NCBI GenBank assembly: GCA_964563435.1
Contig: CAZLXI010000002.1
Location: 110,817 to 174,816, forward strand
Direction of reading: 5' to 3'
Origin: Leadbetterella sp964563435
GTDB lineage: Bacteria > Bacteroidota > Bacteroidia > Cytophagales > Spirosomataceae
Length of the DNA stretch: 64,000 nt
The position numbers and the translations under genes are program-made. Positions 1-8,587 of the stretch are shown piece by piece. The notes below the pieces were generated by a model, which made no database searches, was not told the DNA's origin, and saw nothing but the letters and a program-made list of their open reading frames with translations. The stretch's first letter is position 1. Each line of letters starts with the position of its first letter.

Positions 1-2115
1 GTCGGCCGTTCTTATTGTATCAAATTTCGGATAGGGGATCTCCAGTTCTTTCAGCTTCTCGGAGAATCTTCCCCGGTCTTCGGCCAGGTCGAGAGCTTCG
101 TAAGAGGTTCCAATGATCTTTACTCCGTATTTGGTCAGCTTTTCAGCCATTTTGAGGGCGGTCTGTCCACCCAGTTGAACGATCACTCCCTCCGGCTTTT
201 CATGCTCGATAATGTCATAGACATTTTCCCAGAATACAGGTTCGAAGTACAGCTTGTCAGAGATATCCGGATCCGTAGAGACGGTTTCCGGGTTACAGTT
301 GATCATGATGGTCTCATAACCCGATTCTTTTGCTGCCAGAACACCGTGGACACAGGAGTAGTCAAATTCGATCCCCTGGCCGATCCGGTTAGGACCGGAG
401 CCCAGCACGATGATCTTCTTTTTATCAGACACTACCGATTCATTGTCGGGATTGTCTTCCGAAAGATTAAAAGTAGAATAGTAATAAGGAGTTTTAGCTT
501 CAAACTCCGCCGAACATGTATCTACACATTTGAAGGCGCGTTTTATACCCAGGGCTTTACGTTGGACCGTTACTTCGCTCTCCAGGCAACGTAGCAGGTG
601 AGCCAGCTGGCGGTCGGCATAGCCCATTTTTTTAGCCGTGAGAAGCAGCTCTTTCGGGATATTTTCCAGGTGGTATTTCTGTATGCGGCCCTCTAAAATC
701 ACCATTTCTTCGATCTGTCGAAGGAACCATTTGTCAATTTTGGTAAGGTTCTGAATGGTATTGAAGGAAAGTCCGGCCTTGAAGGCGTCATAAACATGAA
801 ACAGGCGATCCCAGGAAGGGTTAGCCAGGCTGTATTTCAGCTTTTCCTGGTCTCTTTCCTCACGCCCGTCGGCTCCCAGGCCGTTTCGTTTAATTTCAAG
901 CGACTGACAGGCTTTTTGAAGCGCTTCCTGAAAGTTACGGCCGATACCCATGGTCTCGCCTACCGATTTCATCTGCAGGCCCAGTCTTCTGTCACTACCC
1001 GGAAACTTGTCGAAATTCCACCGGGGAACCTTCACGATCACGTAGTCAATAGCGGGCTCGAAGAATGCTGATGTAGAGCCGGTGATGGGGTTAATCAGCT
1101 CATCGAGATTATAACCAATCGCCATTTTGGCGGCAATTTTGGCAATGGGGTATCCAGTAGCTTTAGAGGCCAGGGCAGAGGAGCGGCTCACGCGGGGGTT
1201 GATCTCGATGGCAATGATTTCATCGGTTTCGGGATGGAGGGAGAACTGCACGTTACATCCCCCGGCAAACTGCCCGATTCCGTTCATCATTTTGATGGCC
1301 ATATCCCGCATTCTCTGGTAGATGGTGTCGGGGAGGGTCATGGCCGGGGCCACGGTGATGGAGTCGCCGGTATGCACGCCCATAGGATCAAAGTTTTCTA
1401 TGGTACAGATGATCACAATGTTTCCGTTGTGGTCACGAAGCAGCTCCAGCTCGTATTCTTTCCAGCCCATAATGGATTGCTCCACCAGTACTTCATGAAC
1501 GGGAGAAGCGTGAAGGCCGTGATTCAGAGCGGCGTCAAACTCTTCCGGGGTGTTCACAAACCCGCCACCGGTACCGCCCAGCGTATACGAAGGCCTGATC
1601 ACCAGCGGGAAGCCTGTTTCCTGTGCAATTTCTTTCCCTTCCAGGAAAGATTTGGCCGTGCGGCCCTTACACACCCCGATCCCCAGTTCAAGCATTTTCC
1701 TGCGGAAGAGTTCTCTGTCTTCGGTGGTTTCAATGGCTTTGATGTCTACGCCTATGATCTCCACATGGTGTCTTTTCCAGATGCCGGCTTTGTCACAGTC
1801 AATGGCCAGATTCAGGGCCGTCTGCCCGCCCATGGTGGGTAAAACATGCGTAATGGGTCGCCCCATTTCCTCATGGGTTTTCAGAATTTCGGAAATTGAT
1901 TTTTTCTCCAGGGGCTTCAGGTACACATAATCGGCATTCATGGGATCCGTCATAATGGTGGCCGGATTGGAGTTAATGAGGGCAACTTCAATTCCTTCCT
2001 GGCGGATAGAACGTGCGGCCTGAGAGCCGGAATAATCGAATTCACAGGCCTGACCGATCACAATGGGGCCTGAACCAATGATTAAAACAGACTTGATACT
2101 TGGATTTTTTGGCAT
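1..2115 (-). CDS. carB: Carbamoyl-phosphate synthase large subunit, N-terminal 705 residues (runs off left edge)
   Basis: Makes carbamoyl phosphate from ammonia, bicarbonate and two ATP for pyrimidine and arginine synthesis. I translated the minus strand from the ATG at 2115, and the frame stays open to base 1. The N-terminus carries the GSGPIVIGQACEFDYSG dinucleotide-like motif of the first ATP-grasp half. The homologous GSGPNRIGQGIEFDYS motif opens the second half near residue 570. Between them are ATP-grasp segments such as PSYTLGGTGGG and EINPRVSRSSALASKATGYP. The family is about 940-1070 residues, so roughly the last quarter to third (rest of the second ATP-grasp half and the allosteric domain) lies left of the window. 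Several plus-strand open frames across this stretch are shadows. Confidence 0.97.
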   Translation of the reverse strand, partial: MPKNPSIKSVLIIGSGPIVIGQACEFDYSGSQAARSIRQEGIEVALINSNPATIMTDPMNADYVYLKPLEKKSISEILKTHEEMGRPITHVLPTMGGQTALNLAIDCDKAGIWKRHHVEIIGVDIKAIETTEDRELFRRKMLELGIGVCKGRTAKSFLEGKEIAQETGFPLVIRPSYTLGGTGGGFVNTPEEFDAALNHGLHASPVHEVLVEQSIMGWKEYELELLRDHNGNIVIICTIENFDPMGVHTGDSITVAPAMTLPDTIYQRMRDMAIKMMNGIGQFAGGCNVQFSLHPETDEIIAIEINPRVSRSSALASKATGYPIAKIAAKMAIGYNLDELINPITGSTSAFFEPAIDYVIVKVPRWNFDKFPGSDRRLGLQMKSVGETMGIGRNFQEALQKACQSLEIKRNGLGADGREERDQEKLKYSLANPSWDRLFHVYDAFKAGLSFNTIQNLTKIDKWFLRQIEEMVILEGRIQKYHLENIPKELLLTAKKMGYADRQLAHLLRCLESEVTVQRKALGIKRAFKCVDTCSAEFEAKTPYYYSTFNLSEDNPDNESVVSDKKKIIVLGSGPNRIGQGIEFDYSCVHGVLAAKESGYETIMINCNPETVSTDPDISDKLYFEPVFWENVYDIIEHEKPEGVIVQLGGQTALKMAEKLTKYGVKIIGTSYEALDLAEDRGRFSEKLKELEIPYPKFDTIRTAD

Positions 2116-2152
2116 TTTAATGCGAGAAGATTTCGATTTGTTTATCGAAGCA

Positions 2153-2160
2153 CAAAGTTA
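2153..2160 (-). promoter_or_regulatory. Likely -7 box of the carB promoter
   Basis: On the minus strand the sequence reads TAACTTTG, matching the Bacteroidota -7 consensus TAnnTTTG. It lies 38 bases upstream of the carB ATG. I see no clear TTTG -33 box at 19 bp spacing, so the call rests on the -7 element and its position. Confidence 0.4.
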
Positions 2161-2191
2161 ATACAGAATAGCGGATAAATGGTAAATTTTT

Positions 2192-3598
2192 TCAAGAACC
2201 AAACAGCACTTCCGGGAAATTTACGAGAAATACCTCTTTCATCCCGCGGGTAAGCGCGGTATAGAGCCAACGCACAAATTCGGGAGTCTGAGCGTTTTCC
2301 CGTAAATAATACTGGTCAATAAAAACGGCGTCCCATTGACCGCCCTGGGCCTTATGACAGGTAAGGGCATAGGCAAATTTTACCTGCAGGGCATTCATGT
2401 AACGATCTTCCCTGACCATTTTCTTCCGTTCTTTCACCGACTTTACCCAATGATAGTCTCTGAGCACGCTTTCATAGAGCGCCTGGTTTTGTTCGGGGGT
2501 AAGGCTGGGGGCTGGTGAGTACAGGGTATCCAGGATGATGAGAGTGTCAAACTCGGGGTCATCCGGGTAATCCACAAGAGAAAGGGTAACATGAAGAAAG
2601 CGAAAGCCGTGCATCTCTTCCTCCCGACCCAGGCGTTTTATTTTTATGAATTCACCGTTGGCCAGGAAACCCGCCTGTGATTCCGGGCTAAGGGTATTGT
2701 AATTGTTTTTTACCACCATAAGGATGTCGGAGTTGTCGATCTCTGAATCCGAATAGTTAATTCTGTTCCGGATAAACTGGTTATAAAGCACGGCATTTTT
2801 GTTCGATTGGGTGAGGACAATAGTGTTTTCCTGCCCGTATTTATCGTAAGCGTACCGTATCCCGTCTTCTATGCGTTCGCTGGTCATCCGGAAGATATCG
2901 TGGAAACCCCGGGTGGTCAGCTGAACCCGGATATCCTCTTCTCCGAGGAGGCTTCTAAGGTCAGTAGCGTTTTTCAGAATACCGGAACCGGCATTCTGGC
3001 GCATGACCTCGGTGAGGGTATGTCCGAATACCCTGGCATGATAGTAGCCTTCCATGTGCTGTTTGTCGAGCGCCGGGCTGACCGGGAGGTTGACGGGGGG
3101 GAGTTGCGCCTCATCGCCGATGAGGAGAAGCTTGTTTTCGCGCCCTTCGAAAACATAAGAGACCAGGTCGCGTAGCAGGCCGTTAGAGCCCATTTCCCCA
3201 AGTTCGGAGATCATGGAAGCCTCGTCTACGATATAAACGGTTTCCTCCTCCTTGTTTTTTTGCAGTCTGAAATTCAGAGAGCCTGTGGCGGGATCCTCTT
3301 TCTGAGCATAGATCTTCCGGTGAATAGTAGAGGCGTAGCGGCCCGTATACTGATTCATCACTTTGGCTGCCCGGCCGGTAGGGGCCATGAGAGAAACGGT
3401 ATAGCCGAGGGAGGGTGCAGCTTTGATGAAGGCATCCAGAACAGACGTTTTACCGGTTCCGGCATACCCTCTGAGGATAAAAACAGGCCGTTCACTTTCA
3501 TCCTCCATAAACCGGGCCAGCTTCCGGAACAGCGCCTTCTGCCCGGAAGTAGGCGTAAGGTGGAAGTGTTGGTGAAGCTGTTCTTCAAAAAAATCCAT
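2192..3598 (-). CDS. RecD-like ATP-dependent DNA helicase (UvrD/RecD superfamily 1)
   Basis: Probably a 5'-3' DNA helicase of the RecD2/exodeoxyribonuclease V alpha type. Walker A GYAGTGKT is at residues 44-51 and Walker B IVDEAS near 123-128. The C-terminal UvrD-like part has TCHKAQGGQWDAVFID and the motif VI-like YTALTRG. I start at the ATG at 3598 (469 aa, MDFFEEQLHQHF). The frame stays open to 3790, but the extra residues come from a 50-bp palindrome and spacer and do not look like protein. The gene is shorter than full RecD2 proteins and lacks a long N-terminal helix-hairpin-helix region. It lies upstream of carB on the same strand, with a 76-bp gap containing the carB -7 box. Confidence 0.88.
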   Translation of the reverse strand: MDFFEEQLHQHFHLTPTSGQKALFRKLARFMEDESERPVFILRGYAGTGKTSVLDAFIKAAPSLGYTVSLMAPTGRAAKVMNQYTGRYASTIHRKIYAQKEDPATGSLNFRLQKNKEEETVYIVDEASMISELGEMGSNGLLRDLVSYVFEGRENKLLLIGDEAQLPPVNLPVSPALDKQHMEGYYHARVFGHTLTEVMRQNAGSGILKNATDLRSLLGEEDIRVQLTTRGFHDIFRMTSERIEDGIRYAYDKYGQENTIVLTQSNKNAVLYNQFIRNRINYSDSEIDNSDILMVVKNNYNTLSPESQAGFLANGEFIKIKRLGREEEMHGFRFLHVTLSLVDYPDDPEFDTLIILDTLYSPAPSLTPEQNQALYESVLRDYHWVKSVKERKKMVREDRYMNALQVKFAYALTCHKAQGGQWDAVFIDQYYLRENAQTPEFVRWLYTALTRGMKEVFLVNFPEVLFGS

Positions 3599-3740
3599 GT
3601 GTGGGGCAGAACGGAGGTGATACGGTATGAAAAAACAGATGATGTGGTATAAAAATGGATGGTGGTCCGGGAAAACTGCCATTAACAAGTGCGGGTTCCG
3701 AGAGATTACGTCCGAAAACTTCGCATTATCATGCCTGTTT

Positions 3741-3790
3741 GTGTCCTGTTCCCGACAGCTTTGCCGGCAAAGCTGTCGGGAACAGGACAC
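3741..3790. repeat. Perfect 50-bp palindrome (25-bp arms, no spacer)
   Basis: Bases 3741-3765 are the exact reverse complement of 3766-3790, with the centre at GCC/GGC. It lies between two minus-strand genes, 32 bp after the end of the membrane protein gene and about 140 bp before the helicase ATG. Four T residues follow on the plus strand (3791-3794), but there is no long T-run on the transcribed minus strand. It may act as a factor-independent terminator, a protein-binding site, or a repetitive extragenic palindrome. The sequence alone does not decide. Confidence 0.8.
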
Positions 3791-3829
3791 TTTTATATCA
3801 GAACAAAGTGCCCCGTAACTCCTTCATTT

Positions 3830-4297
3830 TTACCGTAAATGCTTCAGGTTAAGCGCATACAGGATAATGAACAGGATCCCTATAAATGCTGCTCCTCCGG
3901 AGGCCATAGCTCCTGCAAAACCACCGAAGATAGTAATGGGGGCAATAACAGCCGCCACAGCACCTACCACATATACATAAAAGCCTGTTTTTCTCAATCC
4001 CCACATAAGTATGGCCCCGATCAGTGTGATCAGACTGGTAATAGACGTGGCTATCCCGTTATTTTTGATCTTCTCAGGTGTCATGGATTCACCGATGGAC
4101 TGAAACAATTTTCCAACAGCTTCGGCACCTTCCTGGTTGTCCAGCTCTTCCTGAACCTTATCGAATTGCTCATTTACTATACCGTACGAAACATCAGCTG
4201 TATAATAGCTGCTGATTCCGCTGTAAATGCTCCAGCCACTGCCAATGAAGGTCAGTATGCACAGAACGGTTAAAAAAGTGGGTCTGACGTTTTCCAT
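3830..4297 (-). CDS. Small four-helix membrane protein, function unknown
   Basis: A 155-residue protein. The first hydrophobic helix is at about residues 8-28 (FLTVLCILTFIGSGWSIYSG). A polar, acidic segment follows at about 35-78 (VQEELDNQEGAEAV). Three further membrane helices lie at about 83-100, 106-127 and 130-150, ending in a short basic tail. The pattern suggests a loop of about 45 residues outside the membrane between helices 1 and 2. No catalytic motif is visible. It looks like the small DUF4064-style membrane proteins common in Bacteroidota, but I cannot name a family with certainty. The ATG at 4297 is the only sensible start. Confidence 0.7.
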   Translation of the reverse strand: MENVRPTFLTVLCILTFIGSGWSIYSGISSYYTADVSYGIVNEQFDKVQEELDNQEGAEAVGKLFQSIGESMTPEKIKNNGIATSITSLITLIGAILMWGLRKTGFYVYVVGAVAAVIAPITIFGGFAGAMASGGAAFIGILFIILYALNLKHLR

Positions 4298-4342
4298 AGT
4301 TCAAGTTTTAGGTTAAAATATGATGTAAATATAGAATAAATT

Positions 4343-5692
4343 TTATTGCGTAATAGCATACGATTTGATGTTCGCAAACTCATGCATACCAAAAGAGCCC
4401 AGCTCTCTGCCGTAACCACTTTCTCCCGTGCCGCCGAAGGGTACAGGCCCTTCCGACTTCACCATTCCGTTCAGGAATACGGAGCCGGCACGGACCTTTC
4501 GCATCAGGGCCTGCCCTTTACCGGGATCGCGGGTCCAGAGGCTGGCGCCCAGCCCGAAAGGCGTTTCATTGGCTATGGCGATAGCTTCTTCCGCATCGTT
4601 AGCCCGTATCAGGAAACCCACAGGCCCGAACATTTCTTCGCGCCAGGTGGCGGCCAGATTGGGAGAGATCTCCAGCACCTGAGGTGTCAGGAGGCAACCG
4701 TCCCGTTTCCAGGAGGTCAGGTTTTCGGCTCCCTGCTTCACGAGGTCTTTTACCTGTTCTTCCAGGGTTTCGGCCAGATCCATGCGTGCTACCGGTGCCA
4801 GGGTAGTGGTCGGATCCAGGGGATCTCCGGGGCGCAACTCCGCGATGTCCCGTAATACTTTTTCCCTGAACGCATCATAGATGTCTTTTTCCACGATCCA
4901 TCTTTTAGCGGCAATGCAGGTTTGCCCGGTGTTCTGGAAGCGGGATTTTACGGCCGTGGCTGCAGCAGTATCCAGATCGGCATCATTCAGCACTATAAAG
5001 GGATCTGAGCCACCCAATTCCAGTACCGATTTCTTCAGGTATTTACCGGCCAGCGAAGCTACACTGGCACCTGCAGGTCCGCTGCCGGTGAGGGTTACGC
5101 CCTTTACCAGGGGGGCGGAAATGAGGGTCTCAACAGAGGACGACTTCAGGTTAACCGACTGAAATACGCCGTCGGGAAAGCCGGCTTCCCGGAATGCACT
5201 TTCGATGTTAGCGGCAGAACCCAGCACATTGGATGCATGCTTAAGGATCACCGTATTGCCCAGCAGCAGGTTCGGTACGACAAAGCGGAGCACCTGCCAG
5301 AAAGGGAAATTCCAGGGCATGATGGCCAGGATCACTCCCAGGGGTTCGAAGGTATAATAAGACCGGTGATAGGACGACCGGAGGGAAACCGGCCGGAGGT
5401 AGTTTTCCGCCTCTTCGGCATAAAAACGGGTAGTGACAATGCATTTCTCCACTTCGGCAACGGCCTCGTGTAAAAGCTTACCCATTTCCAGGGTGATCAT
5501 CCGGGCATACTCTTCTTTTCGTTTTTCCAGCACCCCGGCAAAAGCAAGTATTTGTTTTTTCCGCTCATCAACAGAGGTGTTTTCCCACTCTGTAAATGCA
5601 AGATGTGCTGCTTTCACTTTAGCGGCAGGATCTTTTTCAGGTTCAAACAGGGCGATTATTTCCTGACTATATGGATTAACGCTTTTAAGCAT
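4343..5692 (-). CDS. NAD(P)-dependent aldehyde dehydrogenase, succinate-semialdehyde dehydrogenase type
   Basis: Oxidises an aldehyde to a carboxylic acid with NAD(P)+. At 449 residues it matches the short SSADH-like ALDH subfamily. Visible motifs are MPWNFPFWQ in the cofactor domain, LTGSGPAG, the general base Glu in LELGGSD (near residue 225), the nucleophile Cys in NTGQTCIAAKR (near residue 259) and EMFGPVG toward the C-terminus. Its start overlaps the end of the upstream Rrf2-type regulator by 8 bp, so the two are almost certainly cotranscribed. Substrate is inferred from subfamily resemblance; succinate semialdehyde is the usual annotation but is not proven by the sequence. Confidence 0.9.
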   Translation of the reverse strand: MLKSVNPYSQEIIALFEPEKDPAAKVKAAHLAFTEWENTSVDERKKQILAFAGVLEKRKEEYARMITLEMGKLLHEAVAEVEKCIVTTRFYAEEAENYLRPVSLRSSYHRSYYTFEPLGVILAIMPWNFPFWQVLRFVVPNLLLGNTVILKHASNVLGSAANIESAFREAGFPDGVFQSVNLKSSSVETLISAPLVKGVTLTGSGPAGASVASLAGKYLKKSVLELGGSDPFIVLNDADLDTAAATAVKSRFQNTGQTCIAAKRWIVEKDIYDAFREKVLRDIAELRPGDPLDPTTTLAPVARMDLAETLEEQVKDLVKQGAENLTSWKRDGCLLTPQVLEISPNLAATWREEMFGPVGFLIRANDAEEAIAIANETPFGLGASLWTRDPGKGQALMRKVRAGSVFLNGMVKSEGPVPFGGTGESGYGRELGSFGMHEFANIKSYAITQ

Positions 5693-6104
5693 TGTAGGTC
5701 AGTTCATTCAAAGTAGTATTTTCATAAACCGTTAAGTTGGCATCCCGGATCTGCTGCATGAGAGGTCTTATCTTACAGGCCTCTTCGCTGGAACAATCTT
5801 CACATTTGTCGTAAAAATGCAGGGATACACACAACAACGGAGCTATCGGGCCGTCAATAACCCGGATGATACGCGCTATCTTCACTTCCGTGGGGTGAAG
5901 CTTCAGTAAGTATCCGCCACCTTTCCCTTTCTGACTCTGCAAAATACCATTGTTTCTAAGCTCCAGCAGGATGGCCTCCAGGAATTTTTTAGGTATATTT
6001 TCAGACTCCGATATCTCACTTATAAGCAATGGCTTACGGCTTTCGTAATTCAGGGTCAGTCGTGTAAGTGCTTTGAGAGCATATTTTGCTTTTTTGGAAA
6101 TCAT
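5685..6104 (-). CDS. Rrf2-family transcriptional regulator with a cysteine cluster
   Basis: A 139-residue Rrf2 protein. The N-terminal winged helix starts KKAKYALKALTRL and includes the recognition segment IPKKFLEAILLELRNNGIL and the wing KGKGGGYLL. The C-terminal half has Cys residues in DKCEDCSSEEAC plus LLCVSL upstream, enough for an Fe-S cluster or redox sensing as in IscR/NsrR/CymR relatives. Its 3' end overlaps the aldehyde dehydrogenase gene, so it probably controls that gene together with itself. The effector is unknown. Confidence 0.88.
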   Translation of the reverse strand: MISKKAKYALKALTRLTLNYESRKPLLISEISESENIPKKFLEAILLELRNNGILQSQKGKGGGYLLKLHPTEVKIARIIRVIDGPIAPLLCVSLHFYDKCEDCSSEEACKIRPLMQQIRDANLTVYENTTLNELTYNA

Positions 6105-6236
6105 AAATTTCGCTTTTCTTCGATAAACGCTTATTACAAAATTAGTGGTTTTGGTAAGATAAAAAAACGGTTAAGTTGTTTAAATTGCCAATTGATTCCA
6201 GAATATGTTTATGGCGGAGTTCCGCTGCTTTTGATT

Positions 6237-7523
6237 TTGAAGAAAATAAGACTACATCAACCCCTGCTTCACGGTATAGAAGAGGCTCTTGAAAGGATAT
6301 TCGGCCAGGGGAAAAAGTCCGATCAGGTGGTCCCTGCTGTCCTGAAGGCTCATCCGAAGTGGGGAAGCCGCGACCGGAATTTTGTGGCAGAAAACACATA
6401 CGAGATCGTAAGAAACAAAAGATTACTGCTGTATATCCTGGAGGAAGAGGAGGGCGCAACGGAGGAATCCTACCCAACATCGCAGAGGGGAGCCGTCCCC
6501 GGACTGACCGTGTCTGATACCACGACACCTGACGTGACGCCCCTCCGGACCCTACCGCTGTACCGGAAGATGACGGCGGCCTGGCTCGTGCTGAAAGGCT
6601 ATGAGGAAGCCCGCTTCGACGGTATGGATCCCGGTAAGATCCGGGAGAGAGCGGCTGTATCCGTTCCGGAGATTCGTTTCTCGGTCCCCGACAGTCTGAG
6701 CAGCCTGGTAAAAAAGGAGCTGGGCCACGAACGATGGTACCGGGAGCTGGAAGCAATGAGTGCTCCGGCCGACGTTTTTCTGAGGGCAAATCTTTACCGT
6801 ATCCCCAAAGCAAAACTTAAAAAGGCACTGGAAGAGAAAGGAATATTTACCGATGAAGTGGAAGGGGTGGAGACGGCCTTAAAATTATTAAAACGAAGCA
6901 ACCTTACCCTGACCGAGGAGTTTCGTAAGGGATATTTTGAAGTACAGGACGCCGGAAGCCAGCTGATCAGCCCGTTTTTAGGGCCGCAGCCCGGAGAGCT
7001 GGTGATCGATGCCTGTGCCGGGGCGGGAGGGAAGACCCTTCACCTGGCCGACCTCATGAAGAACCGGGGGCGCTTGCTGGCCTTGGACGTGGAAACAGCC
7101 AAACTTAAGGAACTGGAAAACAGGGCGCAGCGCAACAGGGCAGGTTTAGTGACCACACGGCCGATGCATCCGGAGGTCATAACGGAATTTTATGAGCAGG
7201 CCGATAAATTACTGTTGGATGTGCCCTGCTCGGGACTCGGCGTGATCCGGCGGAACCCGGATGCCAAAGAAGCATTAACAGCGGGCTTCCTCGAAGAGGT
7301 CAGAACGGTTCAGACGGAGATCCTGAAAAATTACAGCAGGATGGTAAAACCCGGTGGAATGCTGGTGTATGCCACCTGTTCTATCCTGCCTTCCGAGAAC
7401 CGGGAACAGGTAGACCACTTTTTGGCCGAAAACAGCGGCTATACCCTGATCAATGACCGACAGATATGGCCCTCGGAAAGCGGGTTTGACGGTTTTTATA
7501 TGGCATTAATCCGAAAAGAATGA
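6237..7523 (+). CDS. RsmB/NOP2-type RNA (cytosine-5) methyltransferase
   Basis: Transfers methyl from SAM to C5 of cytosine in rRNA or tRNA. Visible are the SAM loop DACAGAGGKTLHLADL, the acid in LLALDVE, motif IV DVPCSGLGVIRRNPD and the nucleophile motif VI YATCSILPSEN, which supply the two cysteines of this fold. The N-terminal NusB-like part (KIRLHQPLLHGIEEALERI) is conserved, so the start must lie upstream of it. No in-frame ATG exists there. I chose the TTG at 6237 (428 aa); TTGs at 6192 and 6231 are alternatives. It overlaps the next gene by 4 bp (ATGA). It is divergent from the Rrf2/ALDH operon. The exact rRNA target is not determined. Confidence 0.88.
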   Translation: MKKIRLHQPLLHGIEEALERIFGQGKKSDQVVPAVLKAHPKWGSRDRNFVAENTYEIVRNKRLLLYILEEEEGATEESYPTSQRGAVPGLTVSDTTTPDVTPLRTLPLYRKMTAAWLVLKGYEEARFDGMDPGKIRERAAVSVPEIRFSVPDSLSSLVKKELGHERWYRELEAMSAPADVFLRANLYRIPKAKLKKALEEKGIFTDEVEGVETALKLLKRSNLTLTEEFRKGYFEVQDAGSQLISPFLGPQPGELVIDACAGAGGKTLHLADLMKNRGRLLALDVETAKLKELENRAQRNRAGLVTTRPMHPEVITEFYEQADKLLLDVPCSGLGVIRRNPDAKEALTAGFLEEVRTVQTEILKNYSRMVKPGGMLVYATCSILPSENREQVDHFLAENSGYTLINDRQIWPSESGFDGFYMALIRKE

Positions 7524-8467
7524 AAATACTGATCGTGGATGAGATGCACGACTCCCTCCTGCCTTTACTGGCCGAAACGGGAGCGGAAGCCGACTACAGG
7601 CCTGCTGTCGGCCGGAAGGAAGCGGAAGAGATCATCGGCCCATACGAAGGACTGATCATCCGGAGTAAGTTTTTTATTGATGATGAATTTCTGGGCAAAG
7701 CCCCCGGCCTGCGGTTTATAGCCCGTGCAGGAGCGGGCCTTGACCTGATCGATCTGCAGGCCTGTGAACGGAGAGGTATCCGTGTTTTTGCGGCCAATGA
7801 GGCCAACCGGGTGGCAGTGGCGGAACACCTGCTGGGCATGATCCTGAACCTCTTTAACCATATCAGCGCATCCGCCCGGGAGATCAGGGAGGATCAGTGG
7901 TTGCGGGAGAAAAACCGCGGCGAGGAACTGCAGGGCAAGACCGTAGGGATTATCGGTTACGGAAATAACGGAAGTGAAACGGCCGACCGCTTTGCCGCCT
8001 TCGGTTGCCGGGTGCTGGTCTATGATAAGTATAAAACAGGTTTTGGTACGGCGAGGATAGAAGAAGCCGGGCTGGATGATATTTTCCGGCATGCCGATAT
8101 TCTTTCCCTGCACATTCCGTTGACCGAAGAGACCCGGAGCTGGGTAGATTCTGCATTTTTACACCGTTTCCGTAAACCCTTCTACTTTTGTAATGTGGCC
8201 CGGGGCGAGATCATGCACCAGGGAGATCTCATCGCCGCGCTCAGGTCCGGGAAAGTGCGGGGTGCCTGTCTCGATGTGCTCGAAAATGAAAAGCTAAATA
8301 CACTGACTGTTGCACAGCGGAAGGATTTCGATTTTCTGAAAGATCATCCACGGGTTATCCTTACCCCGCATGTGGCCGGATGGACGCACGAGTCATACCG
8401 GAAGATCAACGAGGTGATGTGTGGTAAGATCGCGGAGTTGGTAGGGGGAGTTCCGGGTAGAGAGTAG
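7520..8467 (+). CDS. D-isomer-specific 2-hydroxyacid dehydrogenase (phosphoglycerate dehydrogenase-like)
   Basis: An NAD-dependent 2-hydroxyacid dehydrogenase of 315 residues, the short form without an ACT domain. The Rossmann motif GIIGYGNNGSE is near residue 150. The catalytic triad appears as Arg in CNVARGE, Glu in DVLENEK and His in LTPHVAGWTHES. A 3-phosphoglycerate or other hydroxyacid substrate is possible. Serine biosynthesis is the usual guess but there is no serC neighbour. It begins inside the stop codon of the methyltransferase gene, so it is translationally coupled to it. Confidence 0.88.
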   Translation: MKILIVDEMHDSLLPLLAETGAEADYRPAVGRKEAEEIIGPYEGLIIRSKFFIDDEFLGKAPGLRFIARAGAGLDLIDLQACERRGIRVFAANEANRVAVAEHLLGMILNLFNHISASAREIREDQWLREKNRGEELQGKTVGIIGYGNNGSETADRFAAFGCRVLVYDKYKTGFGTARIEEAGLDDIFRHADILSLHIPLTEETRSWVDSAFLHRFRKPFYFCNVARGEIMHQGDLIAALRSGKVRGACLDVLENEKLNTLTVAQRKDFDFLKDHPRVILTPHVAGWTHESYRKINEVMCGKIAELVGGVPGRE

Positions 8468-8587
8468 TGAGTAGAGAGTTTTTGGAAGGGCGGGGACTGT
8501 CACCCTGGCCGGGCCACTAGGCGACTCCGGGCTTGTTGAAGGGCGAACGGCAATTTCATGGGGACAAAATATTTGTGTGTTATTGGG

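Noticed and set aside
175..1930. Several plus-strand open frames of 60-200 residues across the first 2 kb
   Set aside because: They lie antisense to carB, whose minus-strand translation has clear ATP-grasp motifs throughout.
3599..3790. N-terminal extension of the helicase (64 codons)
   Set aside because: It consists of the palindrome and spacer; the family-like N-terminus starts at the ATG at 3598.
6142..6813. Minus-strand frame of 223 residues
   Set aside because: Antisense to the 5' part of the RNA methyltransferase gene. Pro/Arg/Ser-rich composition is typical of a shadow frame.
8468..8587. Possible small RNA or terminator in the convergent gap
   Set aside because: Only a weak GC-rich inverted pattern (GGCCGGGCC) without a T-run; not enough to call.
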